Under the pieces are notes generated by a model. The model had not been told where the DNA came from and did not search any database. It saw only the letters and a list, made by a program, of their open reading frames with translations. From Pantoea rwandensis (GTDB lineage Bacteria; Pseudomonadota; Gammaproteobacteria; Enterobacterales; Enterobacteriaceae): a DNA stretch of 43,779 nucleotides. The stretch is from positions 1 to 43,779 of the forward strand of contig NZ_MLFR01000040.1 in assembly GCF_002095475.1 (NCBI RefSeq), given 5' to 3'. Position numbers and translations under genes: made by a program. Numbering within the stretch: position 1 is the first letter of the stretch; the number at the start of each line of letters is the position of its first letter. Below are positions 33,098-41,417 of this stretch, piece after piece.

Positions 33098-35173
33098 ATG
33101 CTTCCTTCAAAAGTCGTACGTCATAAAGCAGGACGCTTTGTACCTGTTCTTCTCGCTGGACTGATTTTAGCCGCATGTAGCGGTCAGGGGCCGCAGCAAA
33201 CCTCTAACGTCAATATTCAGGGCCCTGCAACAGGCAGGTCTGACTATTATCTGCAGCAGGTGCAGCAAAGCAGCGATGATAGCAAGACCGACTGGCAATT
33301 ACTTGCCATCCGTGCCCTGTTGAAGGAAGGAAAGTATCCGCAGGCCAACGATCAAATCTCGCAACTGCCGCAACAGCTCTCCGCTGTGCAGCAGCAGGAG
33401 CTGTTGTTACTGCGTGCGCAAATGCAGATTGGCCAGCAGGATTTCGGTGGTGCTCAACAGTTACTGGGCCAGGTAAAAACCGATGGCTTATCTGAAGATC
33501 AGCAGGTGCGCTATTACGCACTGCAAATCGCCGCAGCACAGAATCGCCCTTCACTGGCGCTGCTGCGCGCCTATATTGCTCAGGAACCGCTGCTGAAAGG
33601 TGCCGACCACCAGAGCAATATTGACGCCACCTGGCAAGCCCTAACGCAAATGACGCAAGATCAGTTGAACACGCTGGTGATTAATGCCGATGAAAACACC
33701 CTGCAGGGATGGCTGGATCTGTTGAACACCTGGCACACTAATAGCCAGGATCCGCAGATGCTGAAAGCGGCGATCAAAGACTGGCAGACGCGTTATCCGC
33801 AAAATCCGGGTGCAAAGACGCTGCCAACGCAGCTGAGTCAGGTACAAAACTTCACGAAAGCCTCGACCAGCACCATCGCGCTGCTGCTGCCACTGAATGG
33901 ACAGGCGCAGGTTTTTGCCAATGCGATTCAAAAAGGCTTTAACGATGCCAAAAATGGCGTGTTAAATGCGCCAGCACCGCAACCTGCCCCTGTTGCGCCA
34001 GCGGCAACCGATGCCAATGCCCAGCCATCAACACCACAGACTGGCGACGCCAATGCTCAGCAGCCTGCAGGGGCTAACACCGCCGCTAACACGGTTGTCA
34101 GCCCGGCCATGGCAGGCAATATGCCGCCGCAGACCGAACAGCCGCAACCCGCCGCACAACCGGCAACCGCAGCCGCTCAGCCCGACAGCAGCGCGCAAGT
34201 GAAAGTCTATGACACCAGCAGCCAGCCCATTGCTCAGGTGATGCAGCAAGCCCAGCAAGATGGCGCAACCATCGTGGTCGGCCCGCTGCTGAAAAACGAC
34301 GTTGAATCGGTGGTTAACAGCCAGACGCCACTCAACGTGCTGGCGCTGAATGAGCCAGAACAGATCCAGAACCATCCGAATATTTGTTATTTTGCGCTTT
34401 CTCCTGAAGACGAGGCGCGCGATGCCGCGCACCATATCTACGAGCAGGGCAAGCGCCAGCCATTACTGTTGGTGCCGCGGAGCAGCTATGGCGATCGCGT
34501 CAGCAAGGCGTTTGCGCAGGAGTGGCAGCAACTCGGCGGTTCCACCGTACTGCAACAGCGTTTTGGTGGCGTTTCCGAGCTGAAACAAGGTATTAATAGC
34601 GGAGCCGGCATCGCATTGAGTGGCACGCCGCTGACGGTTGAACAGCCACAATCAGCCGGCGTGGCCGTTGCGGGCCTGACCATTCCGGCACCGCAAACCA
34701 GCACCCCAGCACCAACGGCAGATGCCAGCGGTGGTAGTGTTGATGCGGTATACATCGTTGCCAGCCAGGATGAGCTACAGCTGATTAAACCGATGATTGC
34801 AATGCGCACCAGCAGCCGCAATAACATCGCACTGTACGCCAGTTCGCGCAGTGCGCAGGCGGGTGCAGGCCCTGATTTCCGTCTGGAAATGGATGGTCTG
34901 CAGTTCAGTGACATTCCGCTGCTTTCCGGGACTAATCCTGGCTTGATGCAGCAAGCGGCGAAGTCGTTTAACAATGATTATTCGCTGGTTCGTCTCTATG
35001 CGATGGGCATTGATGCCTGGACGCTGGCGAATCACTTTAACCAGATGCGCCAGGTGCCGGGTTTTGCCATTAATGGCAATACTGGCAAACTGAGTGCTGA
35101 CACGGATTGCGTGATCAACAGGAAGTTGGCATGGAACCAGTATCGTCAGGGACAAATCGTTCCGGTGCAGTAA
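33098..35173 (+). CDS. lpoA: LpoA, outer-membrane activator of PBP1a
   Basis: LpoA is an outer-membrane lipoprotein that reaches through the periplasm to stimulate the peptidoglycan synthase PBP1a. Signal peptide and lipobox ILAAC give Cys27. Residues about 30-260 form the TPR-like helical N-domain (WQLLAIRALLKEGKYPQANDQI). A periplasmic-binding-protein-like C-domain begins at TSTIALLLPLNGQAQ and is interrupted at about 284-367 by a low-complexity Ala/Pro/Gln linker. A second Pro/Ala/Thr-rich insert lies near 520-545. The ATG at 33098 matches the E. coli start; the frame to 33035 lies in the divergent rsmI start. It overlaps yraN by 43 bases. Confidence 0.94.
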   Translation: MLPSKVVRHKAGRFVPVLLAGLILAACSGQGPQQTSNVNIQGPATGRSDYYLQQVQQSSDDSKTDWQLLAIRALLKEGKYPQANDQISQLPQQLSAVQQQELLLLRAQMQIGQQDFGGAQQLLGQVKTDGLSEDQQVRYYALQIAAAQNRPSLALLRAYIAQEPLLKGADHQSNIDATWQALTQMTQDQLNTLVINADENTLQGWLDLLNTWHTNSQDPQMLKAAIKDWQTRYPQNPGAKTLPTQLSQVQNFTKASTSTIALLLPLNGQAQVFANAIQKGFNDAKNGVLNAPAPQPAPVAPAATDANAQPSTPQTGDANAQQPAGANTAANTVVSPAMAGNMPPQTEQPQPAAQPATAAAQPDSSAQVKVYDTSSQPIAQVMQQAQQDGATIVVGPLLKNDVESVVNSQTPLNVLALNEPEQIQNHPNICYFALSPEDEARDAAHHIYEQGKRQPLLLVPRSSYGDRVSKAFAQEWQQLGGSTVLQQRFGGVSELKQGINSGAGIALSGTPLTVEQPQSAGVAVAGLTIPAPQTSTPAPTADASGGSVDAVYIVASQDELQLIKPMIAMRTSSRNNIALYASSRSAQAGAGPDFRLEMDGLQFSDIPLLSGTNPGLMQQAAKSFNNDYSLVRLYAMGIDAWTLANHFNQMRQVPGFAINGNTGKLSADTDCVINRKLAWNQYRQGQIVPVQ

Positions 35174-35526
35174 ATCGCCAGCGCATTGGCGCTGAGCAAG
35201 AGCAGCTGGCGCGCCGCTATCTGGAGCGCGCCGGTCTGCAGTGGGTTGCCAGTAACGTGCGTTGTCGCAGTGGGGAAATTGACCTGATCATGCGCGACGC
35301 GGATTACTGGGTGTTTGTCGAAGTGCGCTATCGGCGTGATGGGCGATATGGCGGTGCGGCTGCCAGCGTTACGCGCCAGAAACAACAAAAGCTGCTGCGA
35401 ACAGCTGCCTTGTGGTTACTGGCTCGCGGTGGCGGTTTTGATACGGTGAATTGCCGTTTTGACATCATCGCCATTACCGGGCGCGAGCTGGAATGGTTGC
35501 CCGATGCCTTTAATGCCGATGGATAG
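35131..35526 (+). CDS. yraN: YraN, UPF0102 nuclease-like protein
   Basis: The 131-residue protein belongs to UPF0102, a restriction-endonuclease-fold family with a probable nucleic-acid role but no settled function. The catalytic-type motif is CRSGEIDLIMRDADYWVFVEVRYR (Glu, Asp, Glu-x-Arg), followed by QKQQKLLRTA and DTVNCRFDIIAI. ATG 35131 after AGGAAG lies inside lpoA; its length equals that of E. coli YraN. The overlap and the 14-base gap to diaA indicate one operon. Confidence 0.9.
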   Translation: MEPVSSGTNRSGAVNRQRIGAEQEQLARRYLERAGLQWVASNVRCRSGEIDLIMRDADYWVFVEVRYRRDGRYGGAAASVTRQKQQKLLRTAALWLLARGGGFDTVNCRFDIIAITGRELEWLPDAFNADG

Positions 35527-35540
35527 AACCAGGTGGTCTT

Positions 35541-36128
35541 GTGCAGGACAGAATTAAAGCGTGTTTTACCGAAAGTATTCAGACTCAAATCGCCGCTGCG
35601 GAAGCGCTACCCGATGCCATTTCCCGCGCGGCCATGACGCTGGTGCAGTCGCTGCTGAACGGTAACAAAATCCTGAGCTGCGGGAATGGTGCTTCATCGG
35701 CCAATGCCCAGCATTTTGCCGCTAGCATGATCAATCGTTTTGAGACCGAACGCCCCAGCTTGCCTGCGCTGGCTTTGAGTGCCGATAACGTCATGCTGAC
35801 GGCGATTGGTAACGACCGTCTGCATGATGAAATTTATGCCAAGCAGGTTCGTGCGCTTGGTCAGGCCGGTGATGTTCTGCTGGCCATTTCAACCCGTGGC
35901 AACACCCGCGATATTGTTAAAGCGGTTGAAGCTGCGGTTACCCGCGATATGACCATCGTCGCGCTGACTGGCCATGACGGCGGTGAGCTGGCGGGCCTGC
36001 TGGGTCCGCACGATGTGGAAATTCGCATTCCGTCACATCGCAGTGCACGCATTCAGGAAATGCATATGCTGACGCTGAATTGTCTGTGTGATTTGATTGA
36101 TAACACTTTGTTCCCACACCAGGAATGA
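35541..36128 (+). CDS. diaA: DiaA, DnaA initiator-associating protein
   Basis: DiaA is a SIS-domain tetramer that binds DnaA and helps assemble it on oriC for timely replication start. The 195 residues follow E. coli DiaA very closely: GNKILSCGNGASSANAQHFAASMINRFETERP (SIS phosphosugar-type loop), LLAISTRGNTRDIVKAVEAA and RIQEMHMLTLNCLCDLIDNTLFP. The start is GTG behind AGGTGG, as in E. coli. It overlaps dolP's open frame, whose true start is 14 bases after the diaA stop. Confidence 0.96.
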   Translation: MQDRIKACFTESIQTQIAAAEALPDAISRAAMTLVQSLLNGNKILSCGNGASSANAQHFAASMINRFETERPSLPALALSADNVMLTAIGNDRLHDEIYAKQVRALGQAGDVLLAISTRGNTRDIVKAVEAAVTRDMTIVALTGHDGGELAGLLGPHDVEIRIPSHRSARIQEMHMLTLNCLCDLIDNTLFPHQE

Positions 36129-36142
36129 CTGAAGGAGCTCAA

Positions 36143-36715
36143 ATGAAAGCATTGAACGCTGTCGCCATTCTGTTAACCGCCATGCTGCTGCAAGGCTGTG
36201 TCGCCGTTGTCGCGGGCGGTGCCGCTGTGGCCACCAAAACGGCCACCGATCCACGCACCGTCGGCACGCAAGTGGATGACGGTACGCTGGAACTGCGTGT
36301 CACTAACGCACTGGCTAAAGATGATCAAATCAAAAATCAGGCGCGCGTCGTGGTGACCGCCTATCAGGGCAAAGTCCTGTTGACCGGTCAATCGCCGTCG
36401 CCAGACCTGGCAAGCCGTGCCAAACAGATCGCCATGGGCGTGGATGGTGCGACCGAGGTATATAACGAAATCCGCAACGGCCAGAAAGTGAGCCTGGGCA
36501 CATCGTCCTCGGACACCTGGATCACCACCAAGATTCGCTCACAGCTGCTGGGTAGCGATCAGGTGAAATCGTCAAACGTGAAAGTCACCACGGAGAATGG
36601 CGAGGTGTTCCTGTTGGGTATGGTGACACAACAGGAAGCAGCGGCAGCGGCAGATCTTGCCAGCCGAGTGAGCGGCGTGAAGCACGTCACCACCGCGTTT
36701 ACTATTCTCAAGTAA
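36143..36715 (+). CDS. dolP: DolP (YraP), outer-membrane BON-domain lipoprotein
   Basis: DolP is a lipoprotein of the outer membrane that supports BamA folding activity and envelope integrity, and gathers at the division site. The 190 residues start with a signal and lipobox LLQGC (Cys19) and hold two BON domains, about 45-110 (LELRVTNALAKDDQI...VYNEIRNG) and 120-190 (DTWITTKIRSQLL...TAFTIL). GGAGCT precedes ATG 36143. The E. coli gene is sigmaE-controlled; I do not see a clear sigmaE promoter. A strong terminator follows. Confidence 0.95.
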   Translation: MKALNAVAILLTAMLLQGCVAVVAGGAAVATKTATDPRTVGTQVDDGTLELRVTNALAKDDQIKNQARVVVTAYQGKVLLTGQSPSPDLASRAKQIAMGVDGATEVYNEIRNGQKVSLGTSSSDTWITTKIRSQLLGSDQVKSSNVKVTTENGEVFLLGMVTQQEAAAAADLASRVSGVKHVTTAFTILK

Positions 36716-36726
36716 GCGTGCGCAGA

Positions 36727-36750
36727 GGCGGCCTTCAGGCCGCCTTTTTT
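36727..36750 (+). terminator. Terminator after dolP
   Basis: GGCGGCC (36727-36733) and GGCCGCC (36738-36744) with loop TTCA, followed by six T. The T run includes the last base of the convergent yhaK stop codon. Confidence 0.9.
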
Positions 36751-37450
36751 ATGCAGGCAGATCAATCACCAGCGCACGCAACGGCGTTTTCGCCTGAAGC
36801 ATAATCTGGTTCTCATCACTCAAAAACGCCCCATCGCCACAACTCAGTAACTCCTGATTAGCGCTGCTTGCCTGCAGATCCAGCGAGCCGTGAATGGATT
36901 GCAGATAAGCACGGGGTCCGTGCAGTTTTACCTTGTACTGCTCACCTGGCGCTAACGTCACCTGATGCACCCATACCTGCTGGCGCAGTTGCAAGCTGCC
37001 CGCTTCACCATCCGGTGAGGCAAGCAAAAAGCTGGTTTGCTGCGGTAAGGCCATTTTTTGCAGTAAGGCATTTTCACGATCGGGGCACGCAGCCAGCCAG
37101 AGTTGCATGCGTGTCAGCGGGCGATCTTTGCTGATATTAATTTCGCTATAATTCACGCCCTGACGAGCTGACAGCAGCATCGCCTCACCTTCACTCGCCA
37201 CCATGTGGTTGCCCTCACTGTCACGGTATTCTGCCTCACCTTGCAGTATCAGATTCAGCACATCCACCTGAGGATAGCTACGTGGCTGGAACGCCGCACC
37301 CGGCGCCAAGACTTCCTGATTAAGCACGCGTAATGAAGCGTAGCCCATCATTTTGGGATCAAAATAGTGGCCAAAAGAGAAGCTGTATCGCGCCTGCAAC
37401 CAACCGAAATCAGCTTGGCCACATGCGGACGCGCAGCGGGTTTTCATCAT
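36749..37450 (-). CDS. yhaK: YhaK, pirin-family bicupin
   Basis: YhaK is a cytoplasmic pirin-like bicupin; the E. coli protein has been described as redox-sensitive, with no firm reaction. The 233-residue product shows the pirin opening CGQADFGWLQARYSFSFGHYFDPKMMGYASLRVLNQEVLAPG and YPQVDVLNLILQGEAEYRDSEGN. The classic pirin metal-site His residues are only partly retained, as in the E. coli protein. Two ATGs lie in tandem at the start. It is divergent from yhaJ, as in E. coli. Confidence 0.93.
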   Translation of the reverse strand: MMKTRCASACGQADFGWLQARYSFSFGHYFDPKMMGYASLRVLNQEVLAPGAAFQPRSYPQVDVLNLILQGEAEYRDSEGNHMVASEGEAMLLSARQGVNYSEINISKDRPLTRMQLWLAACPDRENALLQKMALPQQTSFLLASPDGEAGSLQLRQQVWVHQVTLAPGEQYKVKLHGPRAYLQSIHGSLDLQASSANQELLSCGDGAFLSDENQIMLQAKTPLRALVIDLPA

Positions 37451-37533
37451 GATTTACCTCCGACGCGCTGCGGTGAGAGTCGACCGCAGGCTTTATACGT
37501 CAATGGTAAAAGGCTGGACGCCGGATTGTAAGC

Positions 37534-37543
37534 CAGTTAATCT
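37534..37543. promoter_or_regulatory. Candidate YhaJ half-site in the yhaK-yhaJ gap
   Basis: CAGTTAATCT, 37 bases before yhaJ, matches the CAGTTTATCT arm of the dyad at the yqjF promoter (28719-28728) in nine of ten bases. The gap between the divergent genes is where a LysR factor normally binds. Confidence 0.3.
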
Positions 37544-37579
37544 GCCCGGCATGTTCAAATTTACTGACAGAGAACCGAC

Positions 37580-38482
37580 ATGGCAAAAGACCGCGCGTTA
37601 ACCTTGGAAGCTTTACGTGTGATGGATGCTATTGATCGTCGTGGCAGCTTCGCCGCAGCGGCCGACGAATTAGGTCGTGTTCCGTCTGCATTGAGCTATA
37701 CCATGCAGAAGTTGGAAGAGGAACTGGATGTGGTGCTCTTTGACCGCTCCGGTCACCGCACCAAGTTTACCAATGTCGGACGCATGCTACTGGAGCGGGG
37801 TCGCGTGCTGCTGGAAGCGGCCGATAAACTCACAACCGATGCCGAAGCACTCGCGCGCGGTTGGGAAACCCATCTCACCATCGTTTCCGAAGCGCTGATC
37901 CCGACTGAATTGCTCTTTCCCATCGTTGAAAAGCTGTCAGAGAAAGCCAATACCCAGATCTCACTAATAACGGAAGTGCTGGCCGGTGCGTGGGAGCGCC
38001 TTGAGCAAGGGCGCGCCGATATCGTGATTGCGCCCGATCTGCATTTCCGCGCCTCAACCGAGATCAACACGCGTAAGCTGTACAGCATCATGAGCGTGTA
38101 CGTGGCCAGCCCGGACCATCCGATTCACCAGGAAGCTGAGCCGTTGTCAGAAGTGACGCGCGTAAAGTATCGCGGTATCGCGGTGGCAGACACCGCACGT
38201 GAACGCCCGGTCTTAACCGTACAGTTGCTGGATAAGCAGCAGCGTCTGACGGTCAGTAGCATGGATGATAAACGTCGTGCATTGCTGGCTGGATTGGGTG
38301 TGGCCACCATGCCGTATCCGATGGTAGAACAGGACATCGCTGAAGGCCGTCTGCGTGTGGTGAGTGCCGAATATACCCGCGAGGTGGATATCATCATGGC
38401 GTGGCGCCGCGACAGCATGGGTGAAGCCAAGGCGTGGTGTTTACGCGAAATCCCAAGGTTGCTGGCGAAGCAGCGTGGGTGA
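37580..38482 (+). CDS. yhaJ: YhaJ, LysR-family transcription activator
   Basis: YhaJ is a LysR-type regulator. In E. coli it activates yqjF in response to dinitrotoluene breakdown products and also affects yhaK and virulence genes in pathogens. The 300 residues have the winged helix at 5-65 (MDAIDRRGSFAAAADELGRVPSALSYTMQKLEEELDVVLFDR) and a periplasmic-binding-like effector domain (about 90-295). It is transcribed away from yhaK; its stop is followed six bases later by the REP-like array. Its target yqjF lies 9 kb away in this window. Confidence 0.94.
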   Translation: MAKDRALTLEALRVMDAIDRRGSFAAAADELGRVPSALSYTMQKLEEELDVVLFDRSGHRTKFTNVGRMLLERGRVLLEAADKLTTDAEALARGWETHLTIVSEALIPTELLFPIVEKLSEKANTQISLITEVLAGAWERLEQGRADIVIAPDLHFRASTEINTRKLYSIMSVYVASPDHPIHQEAEPLSEVTRVKYRGIAVADTARERPVLTVQLLDKQQRLTVSSMDDKRRALLAGLGVATMPYPMVEQDIAEGRLRVVSAEYTREVDIIMAWRRDSMGEAKAWCLREIPRLLAKQRG

Positions 38483-38488
38483 TTAACA

Positions 38489-38737
38489 CCAGGGCGGCAT
38501 GAATGCCGCCCCTACAATGTTCGCCGTAGAGGCAGTATTCATTCCGCCCCACAATGTTCGCCGTAGAGGCGGCATTCATGCCGTACCACAATGATTGCCA
38601 TAGGGGCGGCATTCATGCCGTACCACAATGATTGCCGTAGGGGCGGCATTCAAGCCGTACCACAATGTTCGCCGTAGAGGCAGCATTCATTCCGTACCAC
38701 AATGATTGCCGTAGGGGCGGCATTCATGCCGCCCTGG
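38489..38737. repeat. REP-like array with 37-bp period and inverted 27-bp ends
   Basis: Seven 27-bp palindromic units stand exactly 37 bp apart (starts 38489, 38526, 38563, 38600, 38637, 38674, 38711). The six 10-bp spacers are AATGTTCGCC or AATGATTGCC. The first unit is reversed and is the perfect reverse complement of the last, so the 249-bp block has exact 27-bp inverted ends. The inner five units face forward and carry substitutions, mostly in the right arm (CCGTACCAC). Head sequence is GTAG. It fills the gap between yhaJ and the convergent regulator gene. Confidence 0.9.
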
Positions 38738-38744
38738 TTTACGT

Positions 38745-40655
38745 TCACATCCGACTCAAACAGTCTATCGCCACCGCTTTGAAGCTGACAAAATCGCCGC
38801 AATCCCGCAGTCTTGTCATCGCCCTTTCTCGCAGGAAAGTGACGAACAGATCGTAAATCGCCATCGCCTCTTCGTATTCGCTTTTACTGATCGCCAACAG
38901 GAAAATGACCGAGGCGGTTTCATCACCCCAGCTCACGCCCTGCGGTGCTAGCACGGTGTAGACCACGGTTTTTTTCGCCAGTAATCCTAGCGAGTGAGGC
39001 AGCGCAATGCCTTCACCGAGCAGTGTGCTGACAATCGCTTCACGCTCCTCTACCGAAGGGTAAAAGTCGGCATCCACATAGCCTTCCGACTCCAGCTGAT
39101 CGCACAATTGCCGGAACAGCTCTGACTGCGACAGCGGCTTATCCAGCACCATAAAGTGCTGCGCATCGAAATACTTCTCCAACATATACGGGCGCGTGCG
39201 ATCCACCAGCACCAGCTTGCCCAACTGCTCCAATTGAAACTCCGTGGGGAACGGGGACATCACCACAATCGGCTTGTTCTTCTCGCTTAGACGCGCGGTG
39301 GAGATCACGAAGTCTTCGTCGATATGTTCGCGCATCTCGTAATCACGCTGTGACAAGCGTGCCGTTACCACCAGCTGGGGGTATTTGCGCAGCAGCAGCG
39401 CTTCAATCATGCGCAGCGTCGAGTTACCGCTGTCACACACCAACAGCACCTGTGGATGACGCTGATAGCCGACATCATAATGTCGCTCCAATCCCACACC
39501 GATATGCAGCACCAGAAAACCGATTTCATTTTCGCTGATGCTGTAGGGCGTGTATTTGCCCCAACTGGTCACCGCGGCCAGCGTCACGTCATACGCCATC
39601 GGGTAGTGCTGTTTGATGTTACTGAGCAACGGATTGGGAATGTGAATCTGATAGCGCACCCGGGTGATCATAGTTTTGATATGGGTGAGCAGATCGGCCC
39701 GCAGCTGCTCATCCTGCTGCAGACGGTAGTTGTAGTGCGTGTTGATGTAGTTCAGCAGGTAATCGACCAACGCATCCGCGTCATCGGCATTAATGGTGCT
39801 CGGTGCCAGCGCCTGAATTTGTCGCGCGGCAATGTTCACTCGCAGCCAGTTTTCCTCCGCCTGGGAAATCGCTTTGCCCACCAGAGGCTGCATCAGGTCC
39901 ACTAGATGATGAGCCGCTTCACGGACTTCTTCTCCCACATCTTCCGCGCCGGGATCGTTGAGCGGGAAACCTTCGCTGATGCGTCGCACCGCCACCGCAC
40001 AGTAGATTTGCAGATAGCGCTCACCCTCATCGCTAAGGCGAATCCCGTGTTGCGTAAAGCAGTGTTGCAGCAAGGGTTCGAGCTGTGCCAGCACACCAGC
40101 GTGCAGCGCTTCCACCGTCAGCAGCGGGCTATCCGGGGTTTCCTGATCGATTTGCCACAGCAGGTCAGTCAAACAGGTGCGAATCGCCGCCTCGCTGCCA
40201 AACAATTTCATGCCGTAATGGGGCTTAGTCTCGATATTCAGATGATAGCGGCCCAGCCATTCACGCACCTCCGCCATGTCACTTTGCAAAGTGGCACGGC
40301 TGACAAACCACTCTTCCGACAGGTCTTCCAGCTTGAGGGAAAAGGCGGCGGTCAGAAAACGCGTGAGCAGATAGCGCACCCGATCCTGCGAGGTGCGCGG
40401 AACGCGCAGCGGCGCAGTGCTCTCTTCCTGTAATCGGTCGAAACGCGCCACGTCATCAATCTTCAGTTGATATCCCGCGCCGCGTGCCAGCACGAACTGT
40501 GCGCCATGCTGTTCCAGCAGCGCATTCAGCGCGGTGATATCGGTGCGCACCGTGCGCGTTGAAACAGCAAAACGCCGCGCTAGCTCATCCTGCGGCAGCG
40601 TTTCGTTTTGCAGCGCAGCGAAAAGTTGAGCCAGACGCTGATTGGGAAATCTCAC
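38745..40655 (-). CDS. PRD-domain transcription activator with PTS EIIB/EIIA-like modules
   Basis: This 636-residue regulator is of the MtlR/LicR/DgaR-like group, whose activity is set by PTS phosphorylation. Order: HTH (about 1-60, ELARRFAVSTRTVRTDITALN), second HTH-like region (about 85-165), two PRD domains (about 175-395), an EIIB-like domain from 400 with Cys407 in VCDSGNSTL, and an EIIA-like domain (about 490-630) with His554 in GIALPHS. Both phospho-acceptors are present. The start is GTG, spaced behind GTGAGG. It is the last gene of the amidohydrolase-dgaE-dgaF operon, 24 bases after dgaF, and probably activates it. Confidence 0.88.
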   Translation of the reverse strand: MRFPNQRLAQLFAALQNETLPQDELARRFAVSTRTVRTDITALNALLEQHGAQFVLARGAGYQLKIDDVARFDRLQEESTAPLRVPRTSQDRVRYLLTRFLTAAFSLKLEDLSEEWFVSRATLQSDMAEVREWLGRYHLNIETKPHYGMKLFGSEAAIRTCLTDLLWQIDQETPDSPLLTVEALHAGVLAQLEPLLQHCFTQHGIRLSDEGERYLQIYCAVAVRRISEGFPLNDPGAEDVGEEVREAAHHLVDLMQPLVGKAISQAEENWLRVNIAARQIQALAPSTINADDADALVDYLLNYINTHYNYRLQQDEQLRADLLTHIKTMITRVRYQIHIPNPLLSNIKQHYPMAYDVTLAAVTSWGKYTPYSISENEIGFLVLHIGVGLERHYDVGYQRHPQVLLVCDSGNSTLRMIEALLLRKYPQLVVTARLSQRDYEMREHIDEDFVISTARLSEKNKPIVVMSPFPTEFQLEQLGKLVLVDRTRPYMLEKYFDAQHFMVLDKPLSQSELFRQLCDQLESEGYVDADFYPSVEEREAIVSTLLGEGIALPHSLGLLAKKTVVYTVLAPQGVSWGDETASVIFLLAISKSEYEEAMAIYDLFVTFLRERAMTRLRDCGDFVSFKAVAIDCLSRM

Positions 40656-40679
40656 GGAGCCTCACCTGTTACTCATGGG

Positions 40680-41417
40680 TTATAGCAATTTCTTGCACGT
40701 TGCCAGAAGCTGACGCACATCGTCAATGCGCGTGTCGCCGGTTGCGCTATCGATAATCGAACTATAGACGTGTGGGATAACTTTGCTGACACCCGCATCG
40801 AGCGCAATCTGCACGATAGCTTCGAAATTGTAGAGGTCGATGCCGCCGGTCGGTTCCAACCAGAAATCGTGGCGTGCACAAGCTTCCGCCACCGCACGAT
40901 ACTCATTCACCGATTTCAAACCGCCCATCGGGAAGTATTTGACCGAGCTGCCCCCCATGTCTTGCAGCATCGCGATGGCGCTATCAATCGGCACAATCGC
41001 ATCTTCAGCTTGTGAGCTGCGTGGTCCGGTTGAGATTTTCACCAAGCCCGGCGTGCCGGTTGGCGAGATCAAACCGTTCACCACAGTGTGATTCTGGCCG
41101 AGCAAAGCACGGCTGGTCGCTACACCGGTAAATACCTGGTTAACGTGCTGAGGCTGCAGCACCGCAGAGATTTCACTCACCATCGCCGACTGATTCGGGT
41201 CGCCCGCGCCCAGTCCCACTGACAGAGCATTATCGATTAGCGCGGCGTACTCGCGCATATCAGCGATCGCTTCTTCGTTGGTGGCGTAGCTTTTTGATAA
41301 GACACCCACCAGCACATGGCCTTCTGCGGCCTGCCAAATCTCTTTGGCATTCTGCTTTGAACCTGCCAGGACGTTAAGGCACAGGCGGCCCTGATAGAAA
41401 TTCGGATTCAGACTCAT
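40680..41417 (-). CDS. dgaF: DgaF-type 2-keto-3-deoxy-6-phosphogluconate aldolase (KDGP aldolase family)
   Basis: The 245-residue protein follows the DgaF family, which splits KDGP into pyruvate and glyceraldehyde 3-phosphate in the Salmonella glucosaminate pathway. It has a TIM-barrel plan; VKISTGPRSS and SSVKYFPMGGLKS contain lysines suited to Schiff-base chemistry, and WLEPTGGIDLYNF ends the core. The start ATG overlaps the dgaE stop as ATGA, so the two are co-translated. The name is by family resemblance; the natural substrate here is not proven. Confidence 0.8.
   Translation of the reverse strand: MSLNPNFYQGRLCLNVLAGSKQNAKEIWQAAEGHVLVGVLSKSYATNEEAIADMREYAALIDNALSVGLGAGDPNQSAMVSEISAVLQPQHVNQVFTGVATSRALLGQNHTVVNGLISPTGTPGLVKISTGPRSSQAEDAIVPIDSAIAMLQDMGGSSVKYFPMGGLKSVNEYRAVAEACARHDFWLEPTGGIDLYNFEAIVQIALDAGVSKVIPHVYSSIIDSATGDTRIDDVRQLLATCKKLL

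Noticed and set aside
38489..38737. CRISPR array
   Set aside because: Spacers are only 10 bp and of two near-identical types, repeats are palindromic and partly inverted, and no cas gene is present.
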